This document shows positions 4,963 to 12,872 of a DNA stretch of 16,595 nucleotides, one piece after another. The notes beneath the pieces were generated by a model that was given only the letters and a program-made list of their open reading frames with translations, did no database searches and was not told the DNA's origin. The DNA comes from Hellea sp964472905 (GTDB lineage: Bacteria; Pseudomonadota; Alphaproteobacteria; Caulobacterales; Maricaulaceae): positions 1 through 16,595 of the forward strand of contig CAYYMI010000047.1 in assembly GCA_964472905.1 (NCBI GenBank), written 5' to 3'. Each line of letters starts with the position of its first letter. Positions within the stretch are counted from its first letter, which is position 1. The position numbers and the translations under genes are program-made.

Positions 4963-7419
4963 ATGGACGTGGGATTGAGTCAGGATTTGTCTATAGAGCA
5001 GCTTCGCCAGCTAGGCGTGGCTATTGACAACTCACCGTCGCCCCTCACGCTATATGATAAAAATTATAATATCATATATGCTAATAAAACATCTCAAAAT
5101 CTGTGGCCAGAACTTCATGCCCAATTAGCTAAGGGGCTTGGCTTAGAAAAGGCGGCCTATGAAGCCGCTCGCGTTCTCTTTCCGGAAGCGCCAGACAACG
5201 TCGTCAATGCCGCTGCAGACTATGCAATTTTCACCTTTGTGACACCTGGCGACCATGAAATGATGGCCCCTAATGGTCGCTGGTTGAAGCTTAATCACCA
5301 AGATATAGGAAATGGAGTCATTGCCGGAACCGGATTTGATATTACGGACTTCAAGCATAAGGAAAAAGATCTTAAACGCGCCAAGACAGCCCAATCTAAG
5401 CTCATTCAAGATTTAAAATATGGCCTATTGGTTATCGATGATGACGGCCTCATAACCCTCTTCAATCCCGCCTACCAAGATTACTGCCGGTCTCTTGGAT
5501 TTGAAGTCTATTTCGGCATGCATACGAAAGAGCTAACGCAATCCTTTGTGGATGCAAAAGCTATAGATATCGAGATTGAGGATTTTAATATCTGGTTTAA
5601 AGAATTTTACGAAACGAGATTTGGAACCGATAAAGGCTTGGTTGAAGAATTTAGTCTTAGAGACGGCCGGCATATTTTACGGCATCAAAATTATAGAAAA
5701 CTTGTCGGAAATATCATTACAATTACCGATATTACAGAGATTAAGAATGCTCAACTCAATGCCGAAGCTGCGGAGCGGAGTAAGGCAGAATTTCTCGCAA
5801 ATATGAGCCATGAAATCAGAACCCCCATGAACGGCGTTATGGGCATGGCGCAATTATTAGAGCGTCGTGATCTCGGAGAAGAAGAAGATCATTACGTTCA
5901 AATCATAAGACGGTCGAGCAAAGCCTTGCTGACAATCATCAATGATATTCTTGATTTTTCAAAACTAGAAGCCGGAGGCGTTGTCCTTGAAAACGCGCCC
6001 TTTAATTTACAGGATTGCCTTGAAGATGTCATGGCGCTTCTCTCAATGGCTGCGGCGGAGAAACATGTCGATCTGCTCTTCAATCTTCAAGAAGGGCTTC
6101 CTCTATCTTATGAAGGTGACGCGGGAAGATTACGCCAAGTCATTACAAATATCATTGGAAATGCCGTTAAATTTACAGACCAAGGCCATGTTCTCATTGA
6201 TGTAAAGGGACAACAAATAGGGTCTGAAACGCAGTTAAACATTTCCATTGAAGATACAGGCATTGGTATTCCACCTGAAAAAATAGATTCCATATTTAAC
6301 AAATTTCAACAAGCCGATGGAAGCACGACCAGGGCTTATGAAGGAACTGGATTAGGCTTAACGATAGCCCAGAGGCTTATAAAATTGATGGGCGGCAACA
6401 TAACGGTGACAAGCGAATTTGGTAAAGGCTCACAATTTAATATAGATATCACTTTGCCTGTTGTAGCTCAGCAAAGGCAGACAGAGTTGGACATAAGCAC
6501 CATCGCAAATTCCAAGATATTAATTGTTGATGACAACCTTACGCATTGTAACTTATTGAGACAACAGCTCTCTGATTGGAATTGCAAATCCGCAACTGTT
6601 CACTCTGCTAAGCAAGCTATCAAAGCCTTGGAATTAGCGAAGACAAAGAACATCACCTTTGACCTTATTATTCTCGATTATCAAATGCCTGAAGAAACAG
6701 GCGATGTTTGTCTCGATAAAATTCAAGCCCATAATGATTTCAAGGATATACCCATTGTCATGATGGCATCCATCATAGAAACGGGTATTGTCAAACGTCT
6801 TCAAACTCAAGGGCTCAATGCCTATTTAACCAAGCCATTTAGTTCGGAAAAACTTCATAAAACGATAAACTCCGTTCTAATTGATAGCGTAAAGACCCGC
6901 TCTAAATCTCAAGCCAAGATTATAAATTTAGGAACCCAAGCCCTAAATCAAGTCGCTATAAGTCATTTAGATTCTGAAACTCAAGACATTCTAACCCGTC
7001 AATCACCAAGCTCTAAGATTGATATTTTAATCGCGGAAGATAATGAGATTAACGCTGTGTTATTAGAGTATGTTTTGAGCGAATTGGGAGTCAGTTTCAA
7101 AAGAGTAGGTGATGGACAAGAGGCTGTAGAGCAATTCACCCTTTTATCACCTAAGTTCATTTTCATGGATATCTCTATGCCGATAATGAACGGTTATGAA
7201 ACGACACAAAAGATAAGAGCGCTAGAGTCCCAGAACTCACTTAAAGCGACACCTATTGTTGCTTTAACAGCCCATGCCCTGCGCGGCGTTAAACGGCGAT
7301 GCATAGAAGCGGGCATGAATGACTATATTACGAAGCCCTTGGCCCTTGAATCTATACGCCGCGTTTTAGAAGAGTATAATATACTACAAAGTAACGCGCT
7401 TAAGACGTCAATCGCCTAG
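4963..7419 (+). CDS. Soluble hybrid histidine kinase PAS-PAS-HisKA-HATPase-REC-REC
   Basis: An 818-residue hybrid sensor kinase. Two PAS-like domains occupy about residues 10-130 and 145-265 and are joined to the kinase by a short helix. The HisKA motif SHEIRTPMNG places the phospho-accepting His at 283. HATPase_c shows the N box (IGNAVKFT), DTGIGIP, the F box (FNKFQQADG) and GTGLGLTIA, so it should be active. REC1 (about 520-640) has DD near its start, acceptor Asp572 in LILDYQMP and the KPF lysine. REC2 (about 685-805) has EDN, acceptor Asp736 in FMDISMP, and TAHA and KPL. No transmembrane segment or signal peptide is seen, so the signal is cytoplasmic. There is no Hpt domain, so a separate phosphotransfer protein is needed. 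The start has no ribosome binding site and lies 6 nt after a TATAAT. A perfect CtrA box lies upstream. The gene is convergent with the secretion operon 18 nt away, with no visible terminator between them. Confidence 0.95.
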   Translation: MDVGLSQDLSIEQLRQLGVAIDNSPSPLTLYDKNYNIIYANKTSQNLWPELHAQLAKGLGLEKAAYEAARVLFPEAPDNVVNAAADYAIFTFVTPGDHEMMAPNGRWLKLNHQDIGNGVIAGTGFDITDFKHKEKDLKRAKTAQSKLIQDLKYGLLVIDDDGLITLFNPAYQDYCRSLGFEVYFGMHTKELTQSFVDAKAIDIEIEDFNIWFKEFYETRFGTDKGLVEEFSLRDGRHILRHQNYRKLVGNIITITDITEIKNAQLNAEAAERSKAEFLANMSHEIRTPMNGVMGMAQLLERRDLGEEEDHYVQIIRRSSKALLTIINDILDFSKLEAGGVVLENAPFNLQDCLEDVMALLSMAAAEKHVDLLFNLQEGLPLSYEGDAGRLRQVITNIIGNAVKFTDQGHVLIDVKGQQIGSETQLNISIEDTGIGIPPEKIDSIFNKFQQADGSTTRAYEGTGLGLTIAQRLIKLMGGNITVTSEFGKGSQFNIDITLPVVAQQRQTELDISTIANSKILIVDDNLTHCNLLRQQLSDWNCKSATVHSAKQAIKALELAKTKNITFDLIILDYQMPEETGDVCLDKIQAHNDFKDIPIVMMASIIETGIVKRLQTQGLNAYLTKPFSSEKLHKTINSVLIDSVKTRSKSQAKIINLGTQALNQVAISHLDSETQDILTRQSPSSKIDILIAEDNEINAVLLEYVLSELGVSFKRVGDGQEAVEQFTLLSPKFIFMDISMPIMNGYETTQKIRALESQNSLKATPIVALTAHALRGVKRRCIEAGMNDYITKPLALESIRRVLEEYNILQSNALKTSIA

Positions 7420-7437
7420 ACATCAGCCTCTTTAATT

Positions 7438-9129
7438 TTACAGACTGCCCATTAATCCTAGCAATTGGAACCGGGCAGCATCTTCTGCATTTTGAGCTTC
7501 GATAAGATTAAGTTCGGCATCGAGTAATGTTTGTTCTACTGACAGGACATCAAGAGATGTTGCAACGCCGGCATTGCGTTGCTGAACAATGGCATCATAA
7601 GCTTTTTGAGCCGCTATTTTTTGCGCTTGATTAGGCGCCTTACTCCGCCGGGCTGCTCTAACACTGGCCCATAATTGTTCGAGGCGTTCATCCAGATTAT
7701 TCTGCATTTCACGGGTTTCTAAAACGGCGCGTGATTGTGCCAACGCCGCTTGGCGTACCCGGGATTTATTTTCTCCGCCTGATAATAACGGAACTCTCAG
7801 ATTTAATAAAACTTCTGCGGCTGAATTTCGGCGAATGGTTTCCGATTGCCCCTCTGCGGCTCGGAGAACACCTTGAAGAGAGAGTTTAGGACGGCCAAAT
7901 GATTTAGCCACTTCTATATTATGAAAAGCCGCTTCGGCTTGTGTTTGAGAGGCTTTGATTTGAGCGTTGTTCTGGCGGGCTATCTCTTTGACATCTTGGA
8001 GTGAGGCTGGAAGTTCAACCAATCCCACAGGCATAAGAGACGGAGCTGGACGGCCCACCAGTTTTTTATAACTACTTTCACTGGCCGCCAAATTAGATTG
8101 CGCAAGTTCAAGACGGGCTTTGATCGCCGCTAAACGGGCATCAATTAAGGCTTTATCCGTCAAGGTGTTTTCACCTGCATTCACCATCGCTTGAACATTT
8201 GTTTTTTGATTTTCCAAGAGCGTGACATTGCGCGTATATATCTGAATTAATTGACGATCGCGCATGACATTAAGATGGGCGATTGCCGCTTCTTGCGTGA
8301 CGGCGCTTTCAACAGCTTCGTAGTTAGCCTTGGCAGAATTTATACCTACCTCTGCCACATTCTTTTGCGCGTTGATGCGCCCGCCTTCATAAATCGGAAG
8401 TGATAGATCAAGATTAGCGCCGCGTCTGACCCTAAAGTCAGTCTCTGATCTATCAACAACTCTAAAATCTGTTTCTGAAAGCGTTGGCCCTGCAACACCC
8501 TCTAAATTGAGTTTGAAACGGCCTTGCGCTTTCGCTTGAACGAGACCTTCTTCTGCTTCTCGTATCCTCAAATCTTCGATGGCAAGCCGCGGAGATTGAG
8601 ACAGAGCGCTCTGCAAGGATTGATTAATGCTCGTCCCCGTTGAGGTTATCGTCGTCGTAGCATTTTGTGACTTTTCTATGGTTTGAGACACAGGATATCT
8701 CGTTTGCGATGCTACAGCTGTTCGCGCCTTAGATGTCACCACCCGAGGCGCTGAGCTATTCCCTTCGCGTATGGTTGATACACGGCTATCATCAAGCTGA
8801 TAAACCAAAGCCGGACGTGTTTCATAAATGGGCGTTTCAACCTGATAATCACGATAGGATTGAGACGCATATGAAGGCTGCGGGGCGGGTCTTAACCCTC
8901 TTAACTGCGGAACAGGCGCGGCTTGTGCGTGTTGCACATAACGTTTTTCGGACGCTCTAACAGGAAGATATAAAGGCGTATACTGCCCTGACGTTTCTGA
9001 TCCGAACGGTGCCCATTGCGAGTGCGGCTTAGTTTCCGCCATACAGGCGGTCACACTTAATCCTAGGCTCGCAATTAAAAGCGTTCTTAGGCTTGCATTA
9101 AATCGTAGATTCACCACGGCTCTAACCAT
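7438..9129 (-). CDS. Outer-membrane efflux factor (TolC family) of type I secretion operon
   Basis: A 563-residue TolC/OEP-family protein, the outer-membrane channel of the secretion system encoded by the two genes before it. An N-terminal signal sequence ends in a lipobox-like VTAC (Cys29), suggesting lipid anchoring. Residues about 30-165 are a Ser/Pro/Tyr/Thr-rich extension with no predicted fold. The OEP domain follows, with its two long coiled-coil repeats (about 170-350 and 375-560); the second ends in the conserved stretch from LDVLSVEQTLLDAELNLIEA to the C-terminus. Usual family length is about 450, so the extension explains the excess. The ATG overlaps the end of the fusion protein gene by 8 nt, implying translational coupling. 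It is the last gene of the operon; no terminator is visible before the convergent kinase gene. Confidence 0.92.
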   Translation of the reverse strand: MVRAVVNLRFNASLRTLLIASLGLSVTACMAETKPHSQWAPFGSETSGQYTPLYLPVRASEKRYVQHAQAAPVPQLRGLRPAPQPSYASQSYRDYQVETPIYETRPALVYQLDDSRVSTIREGNSSAPRVVTSKARTAVASQTRYPVSQTIEKSQNATTTITSTGTSINQSLQSALSQSPRLAIEDLRIREAEEGLVQAKAQGRFKLNLEGVAGPTLSETDFRVVDRSETDFRVRRGANLDLSLPIYEGGRINAQKNVAEVGINSAKANYEAVESAVTQEAAIAHLNVMRDRQLIQIYTRNVTLLENQKTNVQAMVNAGENTLTDKALIDARLAAIKARLELAQSNLAASESSYKKLVGRPAPSLMPVGLVELPASLQDVKEIARQNNAQIKASQTQAEAAFHNIEVAKSFGRPKLSLQGVLRAAEGQSETIRRNSAAEVLLNLRVPLLSGGENKSRVRQAALAQSRAVLETREMQNNLDERLEQLWASVRAARRSKAPNQAQKIAAQKAYDAIVQQRNAGVATSLDVLSVEQTLLDAELNLIEAQNAEDAARFQLLGLMGSL

Positions 9130-10900
9130 CCCGCATTGTTTTCTTGAACGTATCTTTCAAAGGTCCCACGAGATAATCAAAGACAGAACGTTCTTGTGTT
9201 TGGATAAAGATATCAGCCGGCATACCAGGGATTAAAGTTTGCCCTTGTAATTTTGACAATTGCGCATCCGCGACATCTATCTCAACTTCAAAATATGGCG
9301 AGCCGGTAATCGGGTCTGTCAAACTATCCGCTGAAATATAAGACACAGTGCCATCAAGTTCTGGCGCCGCGCTTTGCTTTAAAGCCGAGAAGACAACATT
9401 TGTGCTTTGGCCAAGACCGACTTGGTCGATATCTTGCGGCATCACTTGTGCCTTAATCAAAAGGCTATCGCGCTCTGGAATGATTTGCATAATCTCTTGG
9501 CCCGGCGCAATAACACCACCAACTGTTGAGACTGTCATTTCGTGTACAACACCTGAAACTGGCGCTTGAACACGCACAAGATTTGTTTTCGTTGATACCG
9601 TCTTTAAAGCTTCTGAATAGCTATCAGCCTGCGTCTGTGCGACTCGTAAATCCGTCAAGACCTGCTCATTACGAAGTCTTTGAACTTGCGAAATAGCAAT
9701 TTGAGCTTCTTTAATAGAGTTTGTTAAACCTGCCCGACGAGATTCGAGTTTCGCCGCAGCATTACGTAACCGAGTTTGATCGCGCTCCAGCTGAGTGACT
9801 CTATTTCTAGAGACAAGGTTTTGACGCAATAATATTCTCATTTTATCAAGTTCTTGATTGACCAAGTTTAATTCAGAGCGCGTAAAATCAATCTCAGAAA
9901 TGAGGCCAGAATCTTCATCCCGAAATTGCTCTATCCGTTGCGTATATTGATTGATCTCGCCAGATAATGCACTTTTACGGGCCTGAAATAATTGCTCTTG
10001 CCCTGACATAGCCAAAGCCACCCGAGAATTAGACCGACGACGGGTCAAAGCATTTGACCAGAAGATCGAAGATTGCCCTGTTTTTTCAGCCAATAACCGA
10101 TTGATCAAAGCCTGGTTTTCAAAATAATTTGTTTCAGCTGCCTCAAGGTTGGCATTCAAAATCGTCGCGTCTAGTTTTAAAACCGTTTGGTTTTTGGAAA
10201 CGACATCCCCTTCTTTAACGGATATCTCACTGACAATCCCGCCATCAAGATGTTGGATAACTTTCGGTTTACCCTCAACGGCGACTTGCCCACTTGCAAT
10301 CACAGCGCCCTGAATTTTAGCCAGAAGTGTCCAACCACCAAAAACGAAAACCAACAGGAACACACTCAGATAGCTAAAGCGAAGATATTTATTCAAAGAT
10401 TGAAAAGAAAAATCGACCTTTTTATTTTTTATAGAGGCCGTACTGAGCTTACGTCTGTCTTTACGTCTACGGTCAATGCTAACTTTAGGCTTTTTAGGCT
10501 TAGGTGTTTTAACTACTTTTGGTGCTTTTGCCACTTTAGGCGCTCTGACCACTTTAGGGGCTTTAGGTGCCTTCGGGGCTTTTAAAGGCTTAGGCGCCAT
10601 TGCTAATTTTGGCATTTTGAGCGCTTTAGCTTTTTTAGGCATTTTGGCCTTCTTAAGACTCTTTGGGGCTTTAGGAGCCTTTCTAGCTTTTGGAGCCTTT
10701 TTAGGTTTTGGAACCTTGGGCGCTTTCTCTTTTGTCTTTAGCTTAAACCCAGCGAACATAGATTTTTTCTGACCTTTAGCGGGCTTTTTAGAAGGTCCGT
10801 CTAGCGCGTCAGTCGGTTCAGCCACACGCTTAGGAACATATTGCCTTAAACTTGCTAAGCTTTGAGGTGCGGGACGTGTTTGTGTTTGAATATCTGTCAT
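9122..10900 (-). CDS. Type I secretion membrane fusion protein (HlyD family) with H1-like N-terminus
   Basis: A 592-residue HlyD/PrtE-type adaptor linking the ABC transporter to the outer-membrane channel. After a short Gln/Pro-rich start, about residues 35-155 are extremely rich in Lys, Ala and Pro in KAPK-type repeats, ending in RRRKDRRK. A single transmembrane helix (about 174-195, YLSVFLLVFVFGGWTLLAKI) then leads into the periplasmic part: the lipoyl/barrel halves (GKPKVIQHLDGGIVSEI near 212; VRVQAPVSGVVHEM near 450), a long coiled-coil hairpin between them (about 250-445) and a C-terminal HlyD domain with PGMPADIFIQT. Usual family length is 430-480, and the cytoplasmic part is normally short. 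The ATG at 10900 is my choice; a GTG at 10906, within the TAGTG overlap with the transporter stop, adds two residues. The ribosome binding site is weak, fitting coupling to the upstream gene. Confidence 0.93.
   Translation of the reverse strand: MTDIQTQTRPAPQSLASLRQYVPKRVAEPTDALDGPSKKPAKGQKKSMFAGFKLKTKEKAPKVPKPKKAPKARKAPKAPKSLKKAKMPKKAKALKMPKLAMAPKPLKAPKAPKAPKVVRAPKVAKAPKVVKTPKPKKPKVSIDRRRKDRRKLSTASIKNKKVDFSFQSLNKYLRFSYLSVFLLVFVFGGWTLLAKIQGAVIASGQVAVEGKPKVIQHLDGGIVSEISVKEGDVVSKNQTVLKLDATILNANLEAAETNYFENQALINRLLAEKTGQSSIFWSNALTRRRSNSRVALAMSGQEQLFQARKSALSGEINQYTQRIEQFRDEDSGLISEIDFTRSELNLVNQELDKMRILLRQNLVSRNRVTQLERDQTRLRNAAAKLESRRAGLTNSIKEAQIAISQVQRLRNEQVLTDLRVAQTQADSYSEALKTVSTKTNLVRVQAPVSGVVHEMTVSTVGGVIAPGQEIMQIIPERDSLLIKAQVMPQDIDQVGLGQSTNVVFSALKQSAAPELDGTVSYISADSLTDPITGSPYFEVEIDVADAQLSKLQGQTLIPGMPADIFIQTQERSVFDYLVGPLKDTFKKTMRDG
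10481..10744 (-). repeat. Degenerate tandem repeat coding for Lys-Ala-Pro-Lys units
   Basis: Within the fusion protein gene, near-repeats of GCNCCTAAAGNN (minus strand) recur through about 260 bp and encode KAPK, KVPK and KAPKVV units. Synonymous codons vary, so the repeat is old or under protein-level selection rather than a recent slippage expansion. Confidence 0.8.
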
Positions 10901-10905
10901 GATCA

Positions 10906-12726
10906 CTAGGCCTGCTGCACGGAAGGTGAACTGGGTTGCGGTGAAGTCTGTTGCGCCGCTTGCTGCGCTTTAAGCGCTTGTTGCTGAGCACGTTGTAACT
11001 GTTCCATTGTTTGTTGCGCAGGCACGCGGTTCCCAGCATTAAAGACCTCTTCGCGTAGGCCAAATTTCTCCTGTTGCCCGCCTCTAAGGACAAGCACCTT
11101 ATTGACAGCGGCCATAGCCGTTGGACGATGAGAAATGATCACAACTGTCTTATTCTGCCCGCGCATATATTGGATAGCAGCGTTTAGCGCTTTATCGCCC
11201 TGAGCGTCTAAATTCGAATTCGGTTCATCTAAGACAATCAGGCAAGGATCCCCAAATAACGCCCGTGCCAAGGCAACACGCTGTATTTGTCCGACCGACA
11301 AAATAACACCGTCAGCCCCAAGTTTAGTATTATAACCCTCAGGCAAGCTCAAAATAAAATCATGAATACCTGCAATTTGCGCTGCACGAATAATGCTATC
11401 GGATGATATATTCTCTCTAAAGCGGGAAATATTTTCACCAACGCTTCCGTCAAATAATTCGACAGTTTGCGGAAGATATCCAATATGTTTTCCAAGCGTT
11501 TCAGTATCCCACTGGTCCAAAGTTGCGCCGTCTAATCTCACAGATCCCATTTGAGGCAACCATATTCCAACAAGTAATCTGGCAAGAGACGATTTTCCTG
11601 AGCCGCTATGTCCTAAGACGCATAACCCATCGCCTGGAGACAGATCGAAATTTATACCCTTAAGCGTCGCTTTCTTAGCCCCTGGCGCGGCTGCAGATAG
11701 TTTCTGAACGCTCAGCTTGCCTGTTGGGGTCGGCAGAGCCACTTTTTCAACGGCTTCAGGTAGCGCCCCGTAAAACTCATTTAAATCCGCATAAGCATTT
11801 TTGGTATGGATGTAGTTTCTCCATTGCCCAATAATCATTTGGATAGGCGCCAAGGCCCGCCCTAAAATAATCGAGCCCGCAATCATCGCCCCCGGTGTTA
11901 TGATCTGCCGGACGGCTAGCGCAGCGCCTAAGCCCAAAATGGCTGATTGCAAGAACATTCTAAACGCTTTGGATAAAGCTGTAGCCCCGCCTGATATGTC
12001 ACTGGCTGACAAATCACTGACAATACCTTCATCCTTGAGGCGGCCCCATCTTTGCGTCATTTCATCAACCATGCCCATGGACATCACGGCTTCTGAATTC
12101 GCGTAAACCTTCTGCGTAAATCTATGGCTGTTTGATCTAGCGTTTTGAGACTGCGTCTCTTTATTTCGCGTTCTCATCTCAGCAATAATCGCGATAAAGA
12201 GAACAAGGACAGCCCCGATGATTGCAAAAACGCCTAGCGTCCAATCAATCATGAAAATTACACCGATATATATAGGCGTCCACGGAATATCAAAAAATGT
12301 CGTCGGCGCAGGCCCTGTTAAAAATCTTTTAAGCACCCCGAGACTTTGAAGAGGCTGCTGACCAGCAGGTACCTTCCCGCGAATGCCTTGAGACAGCCAT
12401 GTTTTAAAGATTGGCGCACTCAGCTCGCCTTCAACAAAATTACCGATACGGACCAGAATACGAGATCTTAGGAAGTCCAATAGACCCATAAATCCATACA
12501 TAGCCACCATCAAAATAGAGAGAACGGCCAAAGTAGACATGCTTTGGCTGGTAATCACGCGGTCATAGACTTGTAGCATGTAAAGAGGGCCTGTGAGCAT
12601 CAACAGATTCACAAACAAACTCAGCACCCCGACCCCAACCCAAGCTTTTCGCATAGAGGAAATCGTTGCGCCCACAGGTGTTCTTTTAGCCTTACCGGCT
12701 GCGATATTATTATTCTTTTTCAACAT
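10906..12726 (-). CDS. Type I secretion ABC transporter, PrtD-type permease/ATPase
   Basis: A 606-residue ABC exporter half-transporter of the type I secretion PrtD group. It has no N-terminal C39-like domain. The membrane domain occupies about residues 25-310, with helices near 30-50, 63-85, 150-185 and 255-295. The ATPase domain has Walker A GHSGSGKSS (372-380), Q-loop YLPQ (Gln420), Walker B CLIVLDE (Asp500, Glu501), the D-loop and H-loop His533. The signature reads LSVGQ (476-480) instead of LSGGQ. A C-terminal tail of about 40 residues is rich in Gln and Ala and ends in Ser/Pro (570-606). It is first of the three-gene secretion operon; its TAG overlaps a possible GTG start of the next gene. 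The likely substrates are C-terminal-signal proteins such as RTX or repeat adhesins, but none is encoded in this window. The start has only a weak ribosome binding site. Confidence 0.94.
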   Translation of the reverse strand: MLKKNNNIAAGKAKRTPVGATISSMRKAWVGVGVLSLFVNLLMLTGPLYMLQVYDRVITSQSMSTLAVLSILMVAMYGFMGLLDFLRSRILVRIGNFVEGELSAPIFKTWLSQGIRGKVPAGQQPLQSLGVLKRFLTGPAPTTFFDIPWTPIYIGVIFMIDWTLGVFAIIGAVLVLFIAIIAEMRTRNKETQSQNARSNSHRFTQKVYANSEAVMSMGMVDEMTQRWGRLKDEGIVSDLSASDISGGATALSKAFRMFLQSAILGLGAALAVRQIITPGAMIAGSIILGRALAPIQMIIGQWRNYIHTKNAYADLNEFYGALPEAVEKVALPTPTGKLSVQKLSAAAPGAKKATLKGINFDLSPGDGLCVLGHSGSGKSSLARLLVGIWLPQMGSVRLDGATLDQWDTETLGKHIGYLPQTVELFDGSVGENISRFRENISSDSIIRAAQIAGIHDFILSLPEGYNTKLGADGVILSVGQIQRVALARALFGDPCLIVLDEPNSNLDAQGDKALNAAIQYMRGQNKTVVIISHRPTAMAAVNKVLVLRGGQQEKFGLREEVFNAGNRVPAQQTMEQLQRAQQQALKAQQAAQQTSPQPSSPSVQQA

Positions 12727-12750
12727 TCACACTTAGATATTTTTTCTAAT

Positions 12751-12770
12751 TATGGGACAGTCTTCCCATA
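12751..12770. other. 7-bp inverted repeat before the secretion operon
   Basis: TATGGGA and TCCCATA flank a 6-nt centre, 24 bp upstream of the transporter ATG. On the minus strand it is followed by an A-rich run, not a T run, so it is not a terminator. It could be an operator or a 5' leader hairpin of the operon. The rest of the 146-bp spacer 12727-12872 is AT-rich with no convincing promoter boxes. Confidence 0.4.
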
Positions 12771-12872
12771 GAATGATTGAAAAACAGATAATTCAGCGTG
12801 AAGAGGATATTAAGTATGTTTATTAAAAGTTTGGTAGTGATGAATGACAGGTCCGAACTCACATGATCAACC

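Noticed and set aside
7420..7437. Shared bidirectional terminator between the kinase and the secretion operon
   Set aside because: The 18-nt gap has no inverted repeat and only a short T-rich stretch.
10476..10772. Gly/Ala/Leu/Phe-rich ORF on the plus strand
   Set aside because: It is the antisense shadow of the Lys/Ala/Pro repeat in the fusion protein gene and has no ribosome binding site.
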